A DNA stretch of 64,000 bases, taken from positions 1 through 64,000 of the forward strand of contig JARLJR010000148.1 of the NCBI GenBank assembly GCA_031291095.1, read 5' to 3'. Position 1 is the stretch's first letter. The number at the start of each line of letters is the position of its first letter. Positions 53,279-63,373 of the stretch are shown in pieces. Below the pieces are notes generated by a model. That model saw only the letters and a program-made list of their open reading frames with translations, did not search any database and was not told where the DNA came from. Both the position numbers and the translations under genes were made by a program. This DNA is from Legionella sp. (GTDB lineage Bacteria > Pseudomonadota > Gammaproteobacteria > Legionellales > Legionellaceae).

Positions 53279-56200
53279 TTAACCGCCCTCACCACCAAGA
53301 CCTTTGAGTTTGCCGCCTAGACCTTTACCGCCAGCACCTTTTTTATCACCAGTAGCCTCAACGTTACCGCCGCCGCCACCGCCGCTTAAGGCGCCTTTAG
53401 CTTTATTAAGTCCTTTCATACCCACACCACCAAGTTGCTTGTCAATTTGACCTTGAGCATCCCGGGTTTCTTTAGCAGCACCTTCTTGTTGTTTTTGAAC
53501 ATCACCAGCCCATTGTGCTGACTCTTGTCCTAAACTTTCAGGGTTACCACCAATCCAGCGTAATACCTTATCAGGTAAGTAGGATATTAATGTAAAGGAT
53601 TTTTGTATTAACACTAAATACATCGAAGTATAGGTCAAAATCGAGAAGAAGAAGGCATAAACACCAGCCCAATCCGAATAACCTCCAGTACCTGAAGCCA
53701 TATCAGAGACACCGCCACCTAAGGTAGAAATCGCCGTGCCTAAACCACTCTTATTCGTATTTTGCTGTTGAATAAAGGCAATAGCCGTATCATATCCGGA
53801 GTTAAGAATCCATACGCCTACATAAGACAAGGCAATACCAGCAATATATCCGATAATCATCATCGAAGGTCTTAAGAAGACGTTGATCAAGATCATAATT
53901 GCCGCCTCACCTTTACCAAAAGCATCATGTCCTTCAGGGTGAGTAACCCCTAAAGCCACAATTGGTGCGGCCACCATCGCTTCGATCACGGAGATCAGCC
54001 ATGACATTGCGCCGAAGGTAAAGATCATATAGGGCAATATAGGAATATAATATGCCGTTGTAAATCCTATGGATGTCATAACCCCTACCCAAGCGAGTAA
54101 AAGTGGTAGAGACAAGGAAATCAACGCAAAGATGAAGATACCAAATACAGGGATTAGCGCACTGGTAACCGCCATATCCAATAACATAATCCATAAGTTA
54201 CCAGAGAAGTTAATGTATTGCACACCCATATTTGCTAAGGCCACAACAGGGTTAACTCCTGGAGCAGACAGAACTTGCACCCCTTGTTTAAAGATATCAG
54301 CCATACCACTAAGAGGGATCATCAGGAATGACATGATTACTTGGTTAATAATTTGTCCAAAAACCTGCATCAACGTGTTATAGATGAAGAGGAAGATGAC
54401 ATTATAGAACAAGTTACCCAACAATTGTCCTAGACAGAAGGAGAAGAACAAGATCTGAACCTTACCGCATGAGAAGCTTTGTTGTTGTAATGTATATAAT
54501 GACGTATCAATATGGAAGTTAATGGTATTCGCAAAGGTCAAAGGTTGTAAACCTGGTTGTCCTGGTGTTTGCATCATGACTGAGTTATTGATAAATCCAT
54601 AGACTGTCGATGATTGTAAACTAGCAACGGCAGGTCTATTAGGATTTGCTGTCATATTAGGTTTAGGTACAAGGCTGCTTGCAGAGGTAGAGGTAGGAGA
54701 TGAAATACCAGAACCATCAATTAATGATTGCACCATTGCTATAGGTGTACGATTTCCACCAAACCAAGTACATAATGTTGAGAAAGAACCTCCACTACAA
54801 CTGCCATTATCACCAAAAGACGAGGTAATCTGGGTTGCATCAAAAGAGCTTTGATCCAAACCTGTATTACTATCCGTCATACTCGCGCTTTGGGTCGCAC
54901 TACCCTGAATTTGCACTAGATTAAAGAAGTAAGCTCCTGCCATAATCCAGCCTTGGGTGGATGCTTGGGCAATGAATGAACGTGCATTACTTGCATTAGT
55001 ACTATCGTTCATTTGAGTTAACAGGTTGAGCGTTGGCATCATAATGCCGTTGTAATCATTTATCGCATTAATAAACTCTGTTCCATTAAACAATGTGCCG
55101 CCACCAGCGCTGCCTGCCGCAGGCCCCCAAATCAAGCAAGTTTGACCATATGATGAACATACAGTCGAGTTTTGCGTGTAAGGTACCCCAAACTGCTGAT
55201 TTGCCAGATTAGCAATAAATGGCGTAGAGCTGCTTGAATTATTCGAACCAGGTGCCGCAAATCCAGGAGCATTACCGATTATAGTTTGTGTTACATTAGA
55301 TAAATCTACAAACATTTGTTGGATGGCAATTGCCCGTGACATCTGTGCGGTTTGCAACTCATCAGCGGTAAGTGAAACACCGCCTATGTTCGTTGTTTGA
55401 CCCACCACTGACTGACTGGAACTCAAAAGGCTCGAATTTCCTCCCACATTGTTGGTATTAGATACGGTACCACTTGCAGGTTTAATACCAAAGGTAGTCT
55501 TTAGAGCAGATACCACGGCATTATCAGTTTTAGCGGTGGTATTCGTAGTTGTGGTAAGTGTACTAATATTATTCCAGCGAATCTGACCGCAAATACCATT
55601 TAAGAAATTATAGGGAGAACCGGTATCAAAATTAGGCATTGCCACAGTCCAATAACTTGCGGTTGGGTTACTATTTTGCGTAGTCACTGCATTTACCGAA
55701 CCAAGAAAATCAGGAACAGAGGTATTACAAAACGTAGCCATAGCCCCGGAAGGAGTACCAGAGCAAGGTCCTGAATTTTTCGCCTTCTGATTTAAATAAT
55801 TTTGCCGCTGATTTTGTAATTGTGTTTGCAAACCCAGCATGCACACTTGACCTGCAAGAATGTTCATCGCGCCTGAAGCAATACCTGACATTCCAGCAGA
55901 ACCATTAACGAGCGCTGAAGCAGGGTTTATTTGCTGGGCTTGAATAATGACCCCACCCCTGTTCAAATAACTTAAGGCCGCATTCCATACTTTATCTGCG
56001 GCCCCAACACCTTGTATCACAATCCACATAACAAAAATTTGCATCAAGCAATAACCAGATGCTTTAGGGATTAATAAGGATAAACCTACTGTAGAACGTA
56101 CTGGAATCCAAATGGAAGACCATTTTTGCCCTAACATTTGTCCTTCATGAGCGGTATTCATCGTCGAAACGAGTAAGGTGTACATGATAATCATACCGCC

Positions 56201-56413
56201 TAAGGCTAAAACGGCGGAGTTAAACACCCCAAACATACTCCCCATTATTTGGCTGCCTGTACCGCTTAAAACTCCATCCACGATACCAAATAAGTTACCC
56301 AAAAATACAATTGAATAGTCACTGGCCGGCGGTGCAAAAGTCAGCGAATTATCCGCTAATGCCAAAGCAGGAAACAGCAAGAGGAGTATGGTTTTTGTAA
56401 GAAAATCGTTCAT
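53279..56413 (-). CDS. dotA: Dot/Icm secretion system polytopic membrane protein DotA
   Basis: The 1044-residue protein has a cleavable signal (KTILLLLFPALALA), several membrane helices, a long Ser/Thr/Asn/Gln-rich periplasmic central part (about residues 250-640) and a second helix cluster (from about 660), ending in a Gly-rich tail with GGGGGGN. Features typical of DotA include WSSIWIPVRSTVGLSLLIPK and the Ala/Thr-rich middle. DotA is essential for intracellular growth of Legionella. It overlaps icmV by 4 bp. Confidence 0.97.
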   Translation of the reverse strand: MNDFLTKTILLLLFPALALADNSLTFAPPASDYSIVFLGNLFGIVDGVLSGTGSQIMGSMFGVFNSAVLALGGMIIMYTLLVSTMNTAHEGQMLGQKWSSIWIPVRSTVGLSLLIPKASGYCLMQIFVMWIVIQGVGAADKVWNAALSYLNRGGVIIQAQQINPASALVNGSAGMSGIASGAMNILAGQVCMLGLQTQLQNQRQNYLNQKAKNSGPCSGTPSGAMATFCNTSVPDFLGSVNAVTTQNSNPTASYWTVAMPNFDTGSPYNFLNGICGQIRWNNISTLTTTTNTTAKTDNAVVSALKTTFGIKPASGTVSNTNNVGGNSSLLSSSQSVVGQTTNIGGVSLTADELQTAQMSRAIAIQQMFVDLSNVTQTIIGNAPGFAAPGSNNSSSSTPFIANLANQQFGVPYTQNSTVCSSYGQTCLIWGPAAGSAGGGTLFNGTEFINAINDYNGIMMPTLNLLTQMNDSTNASNARSFIAQASTQGWIMAGAYFFNLVQIQGSATQSASMTDSNTGLDQSSFDATQITSSFGDNGSCSGGSFSTLCTWFGGNRTPIAMVQSLIDGSGISSPTSTSASSLVPKPNMTANPNRPAVASLQSSTVYGFINNSVMMQTPGQPGLQPLTFANTINFHIDTSLYTLQQQSFSCGKVQILFFSFCLGQLLGNLFYNVIFLFIYNTLMQVFGQIINQVIMSFLMIPLSGMADIFKQGVQVLSAPGVNPVVALANMGVQYINFSGNLWIMLLDMAVTSALIPVFGIFIFALISLSLPLLLAWVGVMTSIGFTTAYYIPILPYMIFTFGAMSWLISVIEAMVAAPIVALGVTHPEGHDAFGKGEAAIMILINVFLRPSMMIIGYIAGIALSYVGVWILNSGYDTAIAFIQQQNTNKSGLGTAISTLGGGVSDMASGTGGYSDWAGVYAFFFSILTYTSMYLVLIQKSFTLISYLPDKVLRWIGGNPESLGQESAQWAGDVQKQQEGAAKETRDAQGQIDKQLGGVGMKGLNKAKGALSGGGGGGNVEATGDKKGAGGKGLGGKLKGLGGEGG

Positions 56414-56865
56414 TTTTTCTCCCCTAATAATCCTTGCCTAAACCATTCGTCAAAGGTACAACCCAATTTACGACTTTTAATTTGGTAATACCAGAAATGG
56501 TAGCGAAAAGCCAATGCCAATGCGATTAAAGTGACTATTAAGCTCACAAAAACCGCCTTAAATGAACCATAAAAAAGTTGATAACCCGCATAGCCCAAAA
56601 TCAGGCCTGCAGCGATTAACATGACGATACTTAAACGAAACAAAGCATTTTGCTTTGTCATTAAGCTTGCATCACTAAGATTTAATTTGGTTGCAGCCTC
56701 ATCAAAGGACTCAACTTCCTTATTCTGTTGTGGTACAAACAATCGTTTAAATCCATTAGATAGGTATAGAGTAAAAGATCTCACCCGTTCCCAATCAAAC
56801 CATGCGCGAACATTTAGAATACTGCCAATAAGCTTTACAATTCTCGATTCTGATTGCTTCTTCAT
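56410..56865 (-). CDS. icmV: Dot/Icm protein IcmV
   Basis: The 151-residue inner-membrane protein has two adjacent hydrophobic helices (LSIVMLIAAGLILGYAGYQL and AVFVSLIVTLIALALAFRYH) between a charged N-terminal part and a short C-terminal tail. It precedes dotA with a 4-bp overlap, as in L. pneumophila. It is divergent from icmW across a 109-bp promoter region. Confidence 0.95.
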   Translation of the reverse strand: MKKQSESRIVKLIGSILNVRAWFDWERVRSFTLYLSNGFKRLFVPQQNKEVESFDEAATKLNLSDASLMTKQNALFRLSIVMLIAAGLILGYAGYQLFYGSFKAVFVSLIVTLIALALAFRYHFWYYQIKSRKLGCTFDEWFRQGLLGEKK

Positions 56866-56956
56866 ATTTTTTACTTCTTTAAATTAGAAATCTATCTTTT
56901 ACCCTTCATAATATACTATAGTAGTAAGTAATGAATTCGTCCATTAATCTGACACC

Positions 56957-56972
56957 GTAAAAAAAGAGTAAA
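56957..56972. promoter_or_regulatory. CpxR-type sequence between icmV and icmW
   Basis: GTAAA-AAAAGA-GTAAA matches the CpxR consensus but ends two bases before the icmW ATG. That is too close for a classical upstream activator site for icmW; for icmV it is about 92 bp upstream. Confidence 0.4.
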
Positions 56973-56974
56973 TC

Positions 56975-57430
56975 ATGCCCGATCTTAGCCATGAAGCATC
57001 CTCCCAATATTGGTTTGAATATGTTGACCCGATGATCTACCGCGTTATTACTTTTATGGAAAGTGTTGAGGACTGGACCCTCGATGGAAACCCCGAATTT
57101 GAAGCGGCTATGGAGCAGCTGGGTAAGGAGCTTGATGATATTGAAAAAATCGATTTAGGACTCCTGTCTGAAGAGGAAAAGTTCATTCGTATCGTAGGAA
57201 ATATTAAATCAGGAAGAGGACTACGTTTGTTACAAGCAATCGATACAGTTCATCCGGGAAGTGCTTCACGTGTCCTAATACATGCGGAAGAAACGAGTAC
57301 TGGAAGCCATGATCCTGCAGGAGTTTTTCTTAAGAGAAACATTGTATTTGAACGTTTACGCTTATTATCGCGAGTTTTTTGTCAATATCGACTTAAACTC
57401 GTTTTGCGCGCACTTGAAGGGGATGAATGA
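56975..57430 (+). CDS. icmW: Dot/Icm effector chaperone IcmW
   Basis: The 151-residue small acidic soluble protein (MPDLSHEASSQYWFEYVDPM, TFMESVEDWTLDGNPEFEAA, HAEETSTGSHDPAGVFLKRN) is typical of IcmW. With IcmS it forms an adaptor that recognises effectors and joins the DotL coupling complex with LvgA. It overlaps icmX by 4 bp. Confidence 0.97.
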   Translation: MPDLSHEASSQYWFEYVDPMIYRVITFMESVEDWTLDGNPEFEAAMEQLGKELDDIEKIDLGLLSEEEKFIRIVGNIKSGRGLRLLQAIDTVHPGSASRVLIHAEETSTGSHDPAGVFLKRNIVFERLRLLSRVFCQYRLKLVLRALEGDE

Positions 57431-58773
57431 TGAAACGACTATCAAAATTCGCTGTGATTAATTTGTTTTGCTGGACAGCTCTGCCCGCTGTAGCAGATGA
57501 TATTTCCCAGTATAGCACCCAGCAAACAGCGGCCAACACACAAAATTTAGTGCAGTACTTAGTAAACCTTGGGGGCTATTTAGGATATAACATCACACAA
57601 TCGCCTACCAAGAACAACAGCACGGTAAGTCAAACCTTACTTAATGCTACTGCAACCCAAGTGGTACAAACCTACATGTTTAATACCTTTTTAGGTGCAC
57701 TCCCCGTTAACGCATTCAGTACTGCCTTGGCACAAATCGTTCCAGGAGAAGTACCTGGCGCCTCATCTATAAATGCTTGGGCCAATAACACCTTCAATGC
57801 ACAAACTTTCAGCAATCCCTCATCTCAACAACAGGGTAAGGTCTCCGTTACCAATAATATTGATCAACAGACATTTCAACAAGACCCTGTGAATCAAGGA
57901 ATATTAAATATACTCGGTACACCAGATAACAGCTATTGTATGAACTACGATGGCTCTGCTTGGGTCGGATGTTCCTCGAATGCCAATGGTAATCTAGTAC
58001 CTGGAAGCGTAGTTACTGCAAACATCATTGGGCCCATCCCCTCGACTTATCAGTATTTTACATACCAATATAACCAACAGTTTTTAAGTCAGTTAAACAG
58101 CAATAATCTAACTGCGCCACTTTTGTATTCAAACCAAAGCACATCGAGCAATACAAGCTCAAATCAAGCTAATCCTCAAAATCAAGGCTTAAGTGCACAA
58201 AATCAAGCGCAACAGGCTGCAAATTTTATTCGCTATGTTTCGGGCTCTGTAACGCCATTACAACTACCTAATCTTAAGTCCTATGATACCTTATATAGTA
58301 CAGCAACCGCCTCAAGCGGTTCTCAGCAGCCTACACTTCAACAAATACAAGCGCAAACAACGCTCAATAATTATTTTACTTCACTACGCACCTATGCAGC
58401 GCAATACTCTGTAGGGCTAAGTAACTTATATTTCATTATGTCAAAAAGACTACCACAAAACCAAAGTACTACTGGACAAGCACCAGCAAGCCAGGCGTTG
58501 AGTGAATTTAAAATGGCAACCTGGAGATTATTTAATTCCGATATGAGCCAGAATAATCAATGGATCAATCAAATTAATACGGCTTCTCCAGCAACAGTCG
58601 AAAAAGAAATTGCAACCTTATTGGCTGAGCTTAATTATCAAATGTACTTGGATCGCCAAATACAAGAGCGTATTTTACTTACAAACAGCATTATGCTTTT
58701 GCAAAATACTCGCTCAACTCAACCTAGCGGAAACTTCACAGGTTCGGGCTCAGCAACAAATTCAAATCAATAA
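57427..58773 (+). CDS. icmX: Dot/Icm periplasmic protein IcmX
   Basis: The 448-residue exported protein has a signal peptide (FAVINLFCWTALPAVADD). It is rich in Asn, Gln, Ser and Thr, with the repeated motif LVQYLVNLGGYLGYN near the start. IcmX is periplasmic and needed for secretion-system function. Two ATGs are adjacent (57427 and 57430). The gene ends before a strong terminator. Confidence 0.95.
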   Translation: MMKRLSKFAVINLFCWTALPAVADDISQYSTQQTAANTQNLVQYLVNLGGYLGYNITQSPTKNNSTVSQTLLNATATQVVQTYMFNTFLGALPVNAFSTALAQIVPGEVPGASSINAWANNTFNAQTFSNPSSQQQGKVSVTNNIDQQTFQQDPVNQGILNILGTPDNSYCMNYDGSAWVGCSSNANGNLVPGSVVTANIIGPIPSTYQYFTYQYNQQFLSQLNSNNLTAPLLYSNQSTSSNTSSNQANPQNQGLSAQNQAQQAANFIRYVSGSVTPLQLPNLKSYDTLYSTATASSGSQQPTLQQIQAQTTLNNYFTSLRTYAAQYSVGLSNLYFIMSKRLPQNQSTTGQAPASQALSEFKMATWRLFNSDMSQNNQWINQINTASPATVEKEIATLLAELNYQMYLDRQIQERILLTNSIMLLQNTRSTQPSGNFTGSGSATNSNQ

Positions 58774-58782
58774 TCTAATCAT

Positions 58783-58809
58783 GTGGGCCTTTGGGCCCAC
58801 AGTTTTTAT
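58783..58809 (+). terminator. Rho-independent terminator of icmWX
   Basis: GTGGGCC-TTTG-GGCCCAC is a perfect 7-bp GC-rich stem followed by AGTTTTTAT, directly after the icmX stop. Confidence 0.85.
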
Positions 58810-58824
58810 CACGTAACCGTCAGG

Positions 58825-60408
58825 CTACCCCGCTCGTTTATACACCAAATAAACATTATCAATCGTCTTTTGTGAATGTCCTTTCGCATTATGTACAACA
58901 AGCCCTGACTCAAATCGAGCGATAAACTGATAATGAGTTAAAAAATCGGTGCCTTGGAGTTGGTTTATTAAGAAATCACCGCGAGCCTCTAAAACAGGCT
59001 TACTGATAATAACCCAATCGGGTTTTACCTGCTCGCGAAGATAGGAGGCATATAAGGCAAAGTTACGATTATAAGGCGGTTGTGTTAACTCCGCATTATT
59101 CAAACACTGACTATCAATAAAACGTAAATCAGAGCGCGCATTAAAAGGAATTACCCCGCAATCCCCTAATAAAATAGTATCCCCCTTTGCTGCCTGCTCA
59201 TTCAATAATCTGGCAATCAATAACCGGCTTTGATTTCGACTTTGATAATCGGTGGCCAAAGCATGTAGCGAAATCAAATTATTCCTAGGGATTAATAAAA
59301 ACGTTATGAGAATAAATACAACGCAAACGAGCAACTTTAAATCTTCTTTTGCTAAATTAAAATAGTGTAAAAACTCGGATACGCCCAAAACCGCCAGCAA
59401 AGAAAACAGAGCGAAAGGAGCTAAAAATAAACGGAGCATATGTGCTAAAACCGGATCCGCCCCCCATAACATCACTCCATAGAGTACCGAAGGCACCCAC
59501 AGCAGGATATGGCGGCAATCTCTAGGCGCTAACAAATAGGGCAAGGAGCACACAATTAAAGGAATAATGACGTGGACATAATCGAGATCAACCACCCCAC
59601 TCTGCCCAGCCAGAAACGCTTTACACTGGTAACTGTTTGGAATCCAATGCCCGAAATAACGCACACGCCAAATGAAATACATTGTATAAGGAAGCACCAA
59701 ACACACAAGCGTAATGATTCCCCACAAATAGCCTGTTTTTTTGCTCGGCAGCATCGTGCTTATACGTTTTGATTTCCACTGACAAAAAATAAATAAAACA
59801 ACAGGGACACCCCAAATGATTCCTTCAAATCGGGTTAACCCAAGTAATAGCAAGCTAATATTAGCAATCGTCCAAGCTCGTGTAGATAATCGGCTATCCC
59901 CTGTTGACGGCTCTACCACAGGAGAAAATCCCAAAGCCACTGCACATTGCCATATTAATAATAGTGATAAAGCACAGAAAAAAGTACTTTCTAATCCACT
60001 AACAGTCCACCAAACCACCCCAGTATAATGACTAAAAATGAACACAGGGAGCATTGCCAATAAAGGGCTTAAAAAAAGTCGGCTCAAACGATATAAAAAA
60101 AACAGTCCCAAACCTAGACTAAAAACAGAAATCCATTTCATGATCAAAACGACAGGCCAATGCAGCTTAAAACTTAAAGAGGCCATTAAAAGCCAAAGAA
60201 AATTTGAATATCCTTCAACACGAGGCAAAACCGCAGGCCAACTAATCCCCTCACCATCAACCAACTGACGCGCATAAAGCCAAGTAATATAGGCATCGTC
60301 GGTAGTAAATCCCCACGCAGCCGCTAAGGAAACAATTAAATAATAAGTACAATAAACCGCAAAAATAATTGCTAGCCAACTTTCTTTTCTCGATGATAAA
60401 GAACTCAA
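58825..60408 (-). CDS. lphB: LphB-like polytopic glycosyltransferase-type membrane protein
   Basis: The 527-residue protein has about 10-11 membrane helices. Near the N-terminus it has WGFTTDDAYITWLYARQLVD, the acidic DD loop seen in GT-C glycosyltransferases such as ArnT and dolichyl-phosphate mannosyltransferases, then GEGISWPAVLPRVEGYSNFL. The C-terminal part is soluble. In Legionella a gene called lphB lies next to icmX; the symbol here rests on that synteny as recalled. It would transfer sugars from a polyprenyl carrier. The start is TTG at 60408 without a clear ribosome site. Confidence 0.75.
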   Translation of the reverse strand: MSSLSSRKESWLAIIFAVYCTYYLIVSLAAAWGFTTDDAYITWLYARQLVDGEGISWPAVLPRVEGYSNFLWLLMASLSFKLHWPVVLIMKWISVFSLGLGLFFLYRLSRLFLSPLLAMLPVFIFSHYTGVVWWTVSGLESTFFCALSLLLIWQCAVALGFSPVVEPSTGDSRLSTRAWTIANISLLLLGLTRFEGIIWGVPVVLFIFCQWKSKRISTMLPSKKTGYLWGIITLVCLVLPYTMYFIWRVRYFGHWIPNSYQCKAFLAGQSGVVDLDYVHVIIPLIVCSLPYLLAPRDCRHILLWVPSVLYGVMLWGADPVLAHMLRLFLAPFALFSLLAVLGVSEFLHYFNLAKEDLKLLVCVVFILITFLLIPRNNLISLHALATDYQSRNQSRLLIARLLNEQAAKGDTILLGDCGVIPFNARSDLRFIDSQCLNNAELTQPPYNRNFALYASYLREQVKPDWVIISKPVLEARGDFLINQLQGTDFLTHYQFIARFESGLVVHNAKGHSQKTIDNVYLVYKRAG

Positions 60409-60745
60409 AATTTAATGTTCCGCTGTTTCTAAAAAGTGATTCAAGCATAGCGATAAGCAGTAATGCTGTCATCCAATTTTTTATCTCTCCAAGGAACGTC
60501 TGGTATTATTTTTTGACTCATTAATGATCAGTTGATTTAATTAAAACCATTAAATTGAGAGGGAACAACCTGTTTAAGCCCCGCTGTAAATATAAATTAA
60601 CAATTCTGCAAAAAAAAGGTGCAAAAAATGTCATATGTGATATGATTTCATTCAAATTGTAACATCCTGTTTTTAAGTCAATTTTAGCTACTGACTCATA
60701 AATAAACTAAAAGATGAAATAGAAATCAAAATTTAGCGGGTAAAT
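60409..60745. promoter_or_regulatory. Divergent intergenic region
   Basis: The 337-bp AT-rich spacer lies between the divergent LphB-like and P-type ATPase genes and should carry both promoters. The only structure I see is the dyad CATATGTGATATG around 60632-60644, upstream of the ATPase. No gene is supported. Confidence 0.4.
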
Positions 60746-63373
60746 ATGTCTAAGACTTTAACTTTTTATGTTTCCGGAATGACTTGTGGTGGTTGTAGTG
60801 GCAGCATTCAACGCGTCGTAACCCACAATCTCGCTTCAGAATCCATCACTCTTGAAGCGTTTGATGCCGATCTATCTCAATTTAAAGACCCGAAAAGAAC
60901 CACAATGGTTATTTCGGATTCTTCTGAAGAAATACAACAATTAAGCCAAGCTCAAACAGGCGAAGAACGCGAGCTGCTAGAAGAACAATTAAAACAAGCA
61001 AGCTGGCAAAAAATAAGAAAATACATCGAAGAACTATCGTTTACCTGTAAAGACTATGACTACACACCCGAAGTAGAGCATCCCCAAATAATACTTCCGA
61101 GCCCAGAACATCAACCAGAGACTCCTCCAACCGTAGAAGATGGCGCAACTCCAGAGCCCCCATACCCCCAACTCAGCGCTCTATTCATTAGCCAAGCAAA
61201 AAAATATTTTTCTTCACATTGGTTTAAGGGATTTCTCGGATGTGGTGCGGGCGTTATTGTATTAATTGCTTGTTTGAGCGGCGCATCCATGTCGCTTGCT
61301 GTGATGCTGCCACTTGCGGGACTAAGCACTATGTTAACTTTAGCATTAGGTGCAAACTCCTATGTTGATGCATGGAAAAAATGGCGAGCAAGTCGCGCCC
61401 TAACCATGGACAGTCTCTTTGCACTAAGTACGAGTTTGATCCTGGTTATTTCTCTTGCATCATTATATGCCCCTTGGCTGCCTATGATGTTCGATGCTGC
61501 CCTGCTTATCTATGGTTTTAGACATATTGGTCTTGGCATCGAAGACAGTATTAAAGCACGAATAGGTACGACTAAATTCCAAGATCGAGCATCTAAAATA
61601 GTTCGAAAAATTAACGGAGACATTGACGATGAAGCTACGGATAGTGAAGAAGATGTCCTACTAACCCAGATTCAACCCGGTGATATCATCCTGGTTAACC
61701 CAGGAGAAACTATTCCTTTAGATGGGACATGCCTTGCAGAAAGCACTATTTATAATACCATTACGACCGGGGCGATTCTTCCTCGCTATTTCAAGCCCGA
61801 GGCTAAAGTGCTTGCGGGGATGCGCCTTGCAGAAAATGCGGCGGCGTTAAGAATTCGCGTTAGCAGAAACTATCAAAACTCCTATCTTTCCCGCCTCGAT
61901 GCCCAAATTGCCAAGGCAGCTTTAGATAAATCCCCCATCGAGCTACAAGCAGTACAGCTTTTGGAATACTTCATTCCCTTGGTACTCTTATTCGCATTAA
62001 CAGCCGGAACTGCCATTGGTCTATTTTTCTCAGTGGCATCTGCAATTCAATGTGTGGCATCGATTTTGGTAAGTGCTTGCCCTTGTACATTAGGCTTAAT
62101 TATTCCCCTTGCCGTGACTTCGGGAATGCATAAAGCAGCGGAAAATGGGGTGCAATTTAAAAGCACCAAAGTGCTACAAAATGCAGAACACGTAGATACT
62201 GTTATTTTTGATTTGAATGGTACCCTAACTACAGGGATCCCAGTAGTCAAACAGATAAAAGCACTCAATGAACAAGAAATATCTGAATCGCATCTCCGTA
62301 AAATTTGCGCAGCTCTAGAAAAAACATCCGCCCATCCTACAGGTAAAGCAATTTATGCATATACGAAAGACGATAATTCAGATGAATTAGACGTAACTGA
62401 CTTCAATAGAAAACACCACTCAGGAATCATTGGGGAAATAAATAGAACTAGCTACATTATCGGCAGCCGCTCCTTAATGCATAAGCAAGGAATAACTATC
62501 CCTGAAGATGTTACATTACCTGAGTTAGACAGCGGAGATGATTTAGTCCTGGTTGCACGTGACAAAACCATCATTGGCTATATGGTAATGACAGACCCTC
62601 TGCGCGATGATGCGATTCGTACGATCAATGCCTTAAAAAACATGGGTAAAGAAATTCATCTATGCACTGGGGCAGCCAGAGAAACGGCTCTTCGCTATGC
62701 GAAAGAGCTTGGCATCAATCTTGACCATGTATATGCCGAGTGTGTTTCCAATCAAAAGACTGTTTATATCAATGAGTTAAGGAATGGAGGGCATATAGTA
62801 GCCATGTTTGGCGACGCTGCAAATGATGCGGAAGCTATGGCTGCAAGTGATTTTAGTGGTGCCATTGGCTCTGGAGATCAGGTAACCCAGGAAGCCGCGG
62901 ATGCAGTAATTCATCCCGGTGCATTAATGGCAATTGCCTCATTGTTTGCTATTTCCAAACAAACTGTTGCGAATATTAATCAAAACATGATTGGGAGTTT
63001 TGCCTACAATTTTGGTATGGTCGGTGCTTCTGGACTATTATTTATTACCGCAGGGATCACGATTCCCCCGGCGGTAGGCGTTGTTCTGATGATGTCACAA
63101 GCCTGCCTTATCTTATTAAATGTTTATCGATTCAAAAATCAACCCCTCAACCATTTGGCTGAAGAGGCTAAGGAAACTCAGCAGGCATCTCAAACACTGT
63201 CCCATGCACACATGATGAGACGAATGCCTACGTGTGGAAACACTGAATACTGTCCGCTCGATTCACGGTCGGCTCGTACTCTAGATGATATGACTCCCAA
63301 CTCTAATTGTCTTGTAGAGTCAGGAGTTTCACAGAATACAGATGCGCGAGTACCCCAAGTATGCCGTGTTTAA
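60746..63373 (+). CDS. Heavy-metal P1B-type ATPase with altered catalytic motifs
   Basis: The 875-residue protein opens with a metal-binding domain VSGMTCGGCSGSIQ that carries a charged insertion of about 50 residues before ELSFTCKDYDY. Then come a Pro-rich linker and the membrane part with the metal-site ACPCTLGLIIPL (Cys445, Cys447). The catalytic core is changed: the phosphorylation motif is DLNGTLT (Asp489) instead of DKTGTLT, the actuator TGE loop is ITTGAILP (Ala343 where Glu is expected), and the hinge is GDAANDAEA instead of GDGxND. HP is kept (SAHPTGKA). It may not cycle as a normal pump. The C-terminal tail has several cysteines (MPTCGNTEYCPLDS, CLVESG, QVCRV). Confidence 0.9.
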   Translation: MSKTLTFYVSGMTCGGCSGSIQRVVTHNLASESITLEAFDADLSQFKDPKRTTMVISDSSEEIQQLSQAQTGEERELLEEQLKQASWQKIRKYIEELSFTCKDYDYTPEVEHPQIILPSPEHQPETPPTVEDGATPEPPYPQLSALFISQAKKYFSSHWFKGFLGCGAGVIVLIACLSGASMSLAVMLPLAGLSTMLTLALGANSYVDAWKKWRASRALTMDSLFALSTSLILVISLASLYAPWLPMMFDAALLIYGFRHIGLGIEDSIKARIGTTKFQDRASKIVRKINGDIDDEATDSEEDVLLTQIQPGDIILVNPGETIPLDGTCLAESTIYNTITTGAILPRYFKPEAKVLAGMRLAENAAALRIRVSRNYQNSYLSRLDAQIAKAALDKSPIELQAVQLLEYFIPLVLLFALTAGTAIGLFFSVASAIQCVASILVSACPCTLGLIIPLAVTSGMHKAAENGVQFKSTKVLQNAEHVDTVIFDLNGTLTTGIPVVKQIKALNEQEISESHLRKICAALEKTSAHPTGKAIYAYTKDDNSDELDVTDFNRKHHSGIIGEINRTSYIIGSRSLMHKQGITIPEDVTLPELDSGDDLVLVARDKTIIGYMVMTDPLRDDAIRTINALKNMGKEIHLCTGAARETALRYAKELGINLDHVYAECVSNQKTVYINELRNGGHIVAMFGDAANDAEAMAASDFSGAIGSGDQVTQEAADAVIHPGALMAIASLFAISKQTVANINQNMIGSFAYNFGMVGASGLLFITAGITIPPAVGVVLMMSQACLILLNVYRFKNQPLNHLAEEAKETQQASQTLSHAHMMRRMPTCGNTEYCPLDSRSARTLDDMTPNSNCLVESGVSQNTDARVPQVCRV

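Noticed and set aside
53934-54383. Frames of 86 and 104 codons inside dotA
   Set aside because: One is a shifted same-strand shadow and one is antisense; the dotA frame is intact through the region.
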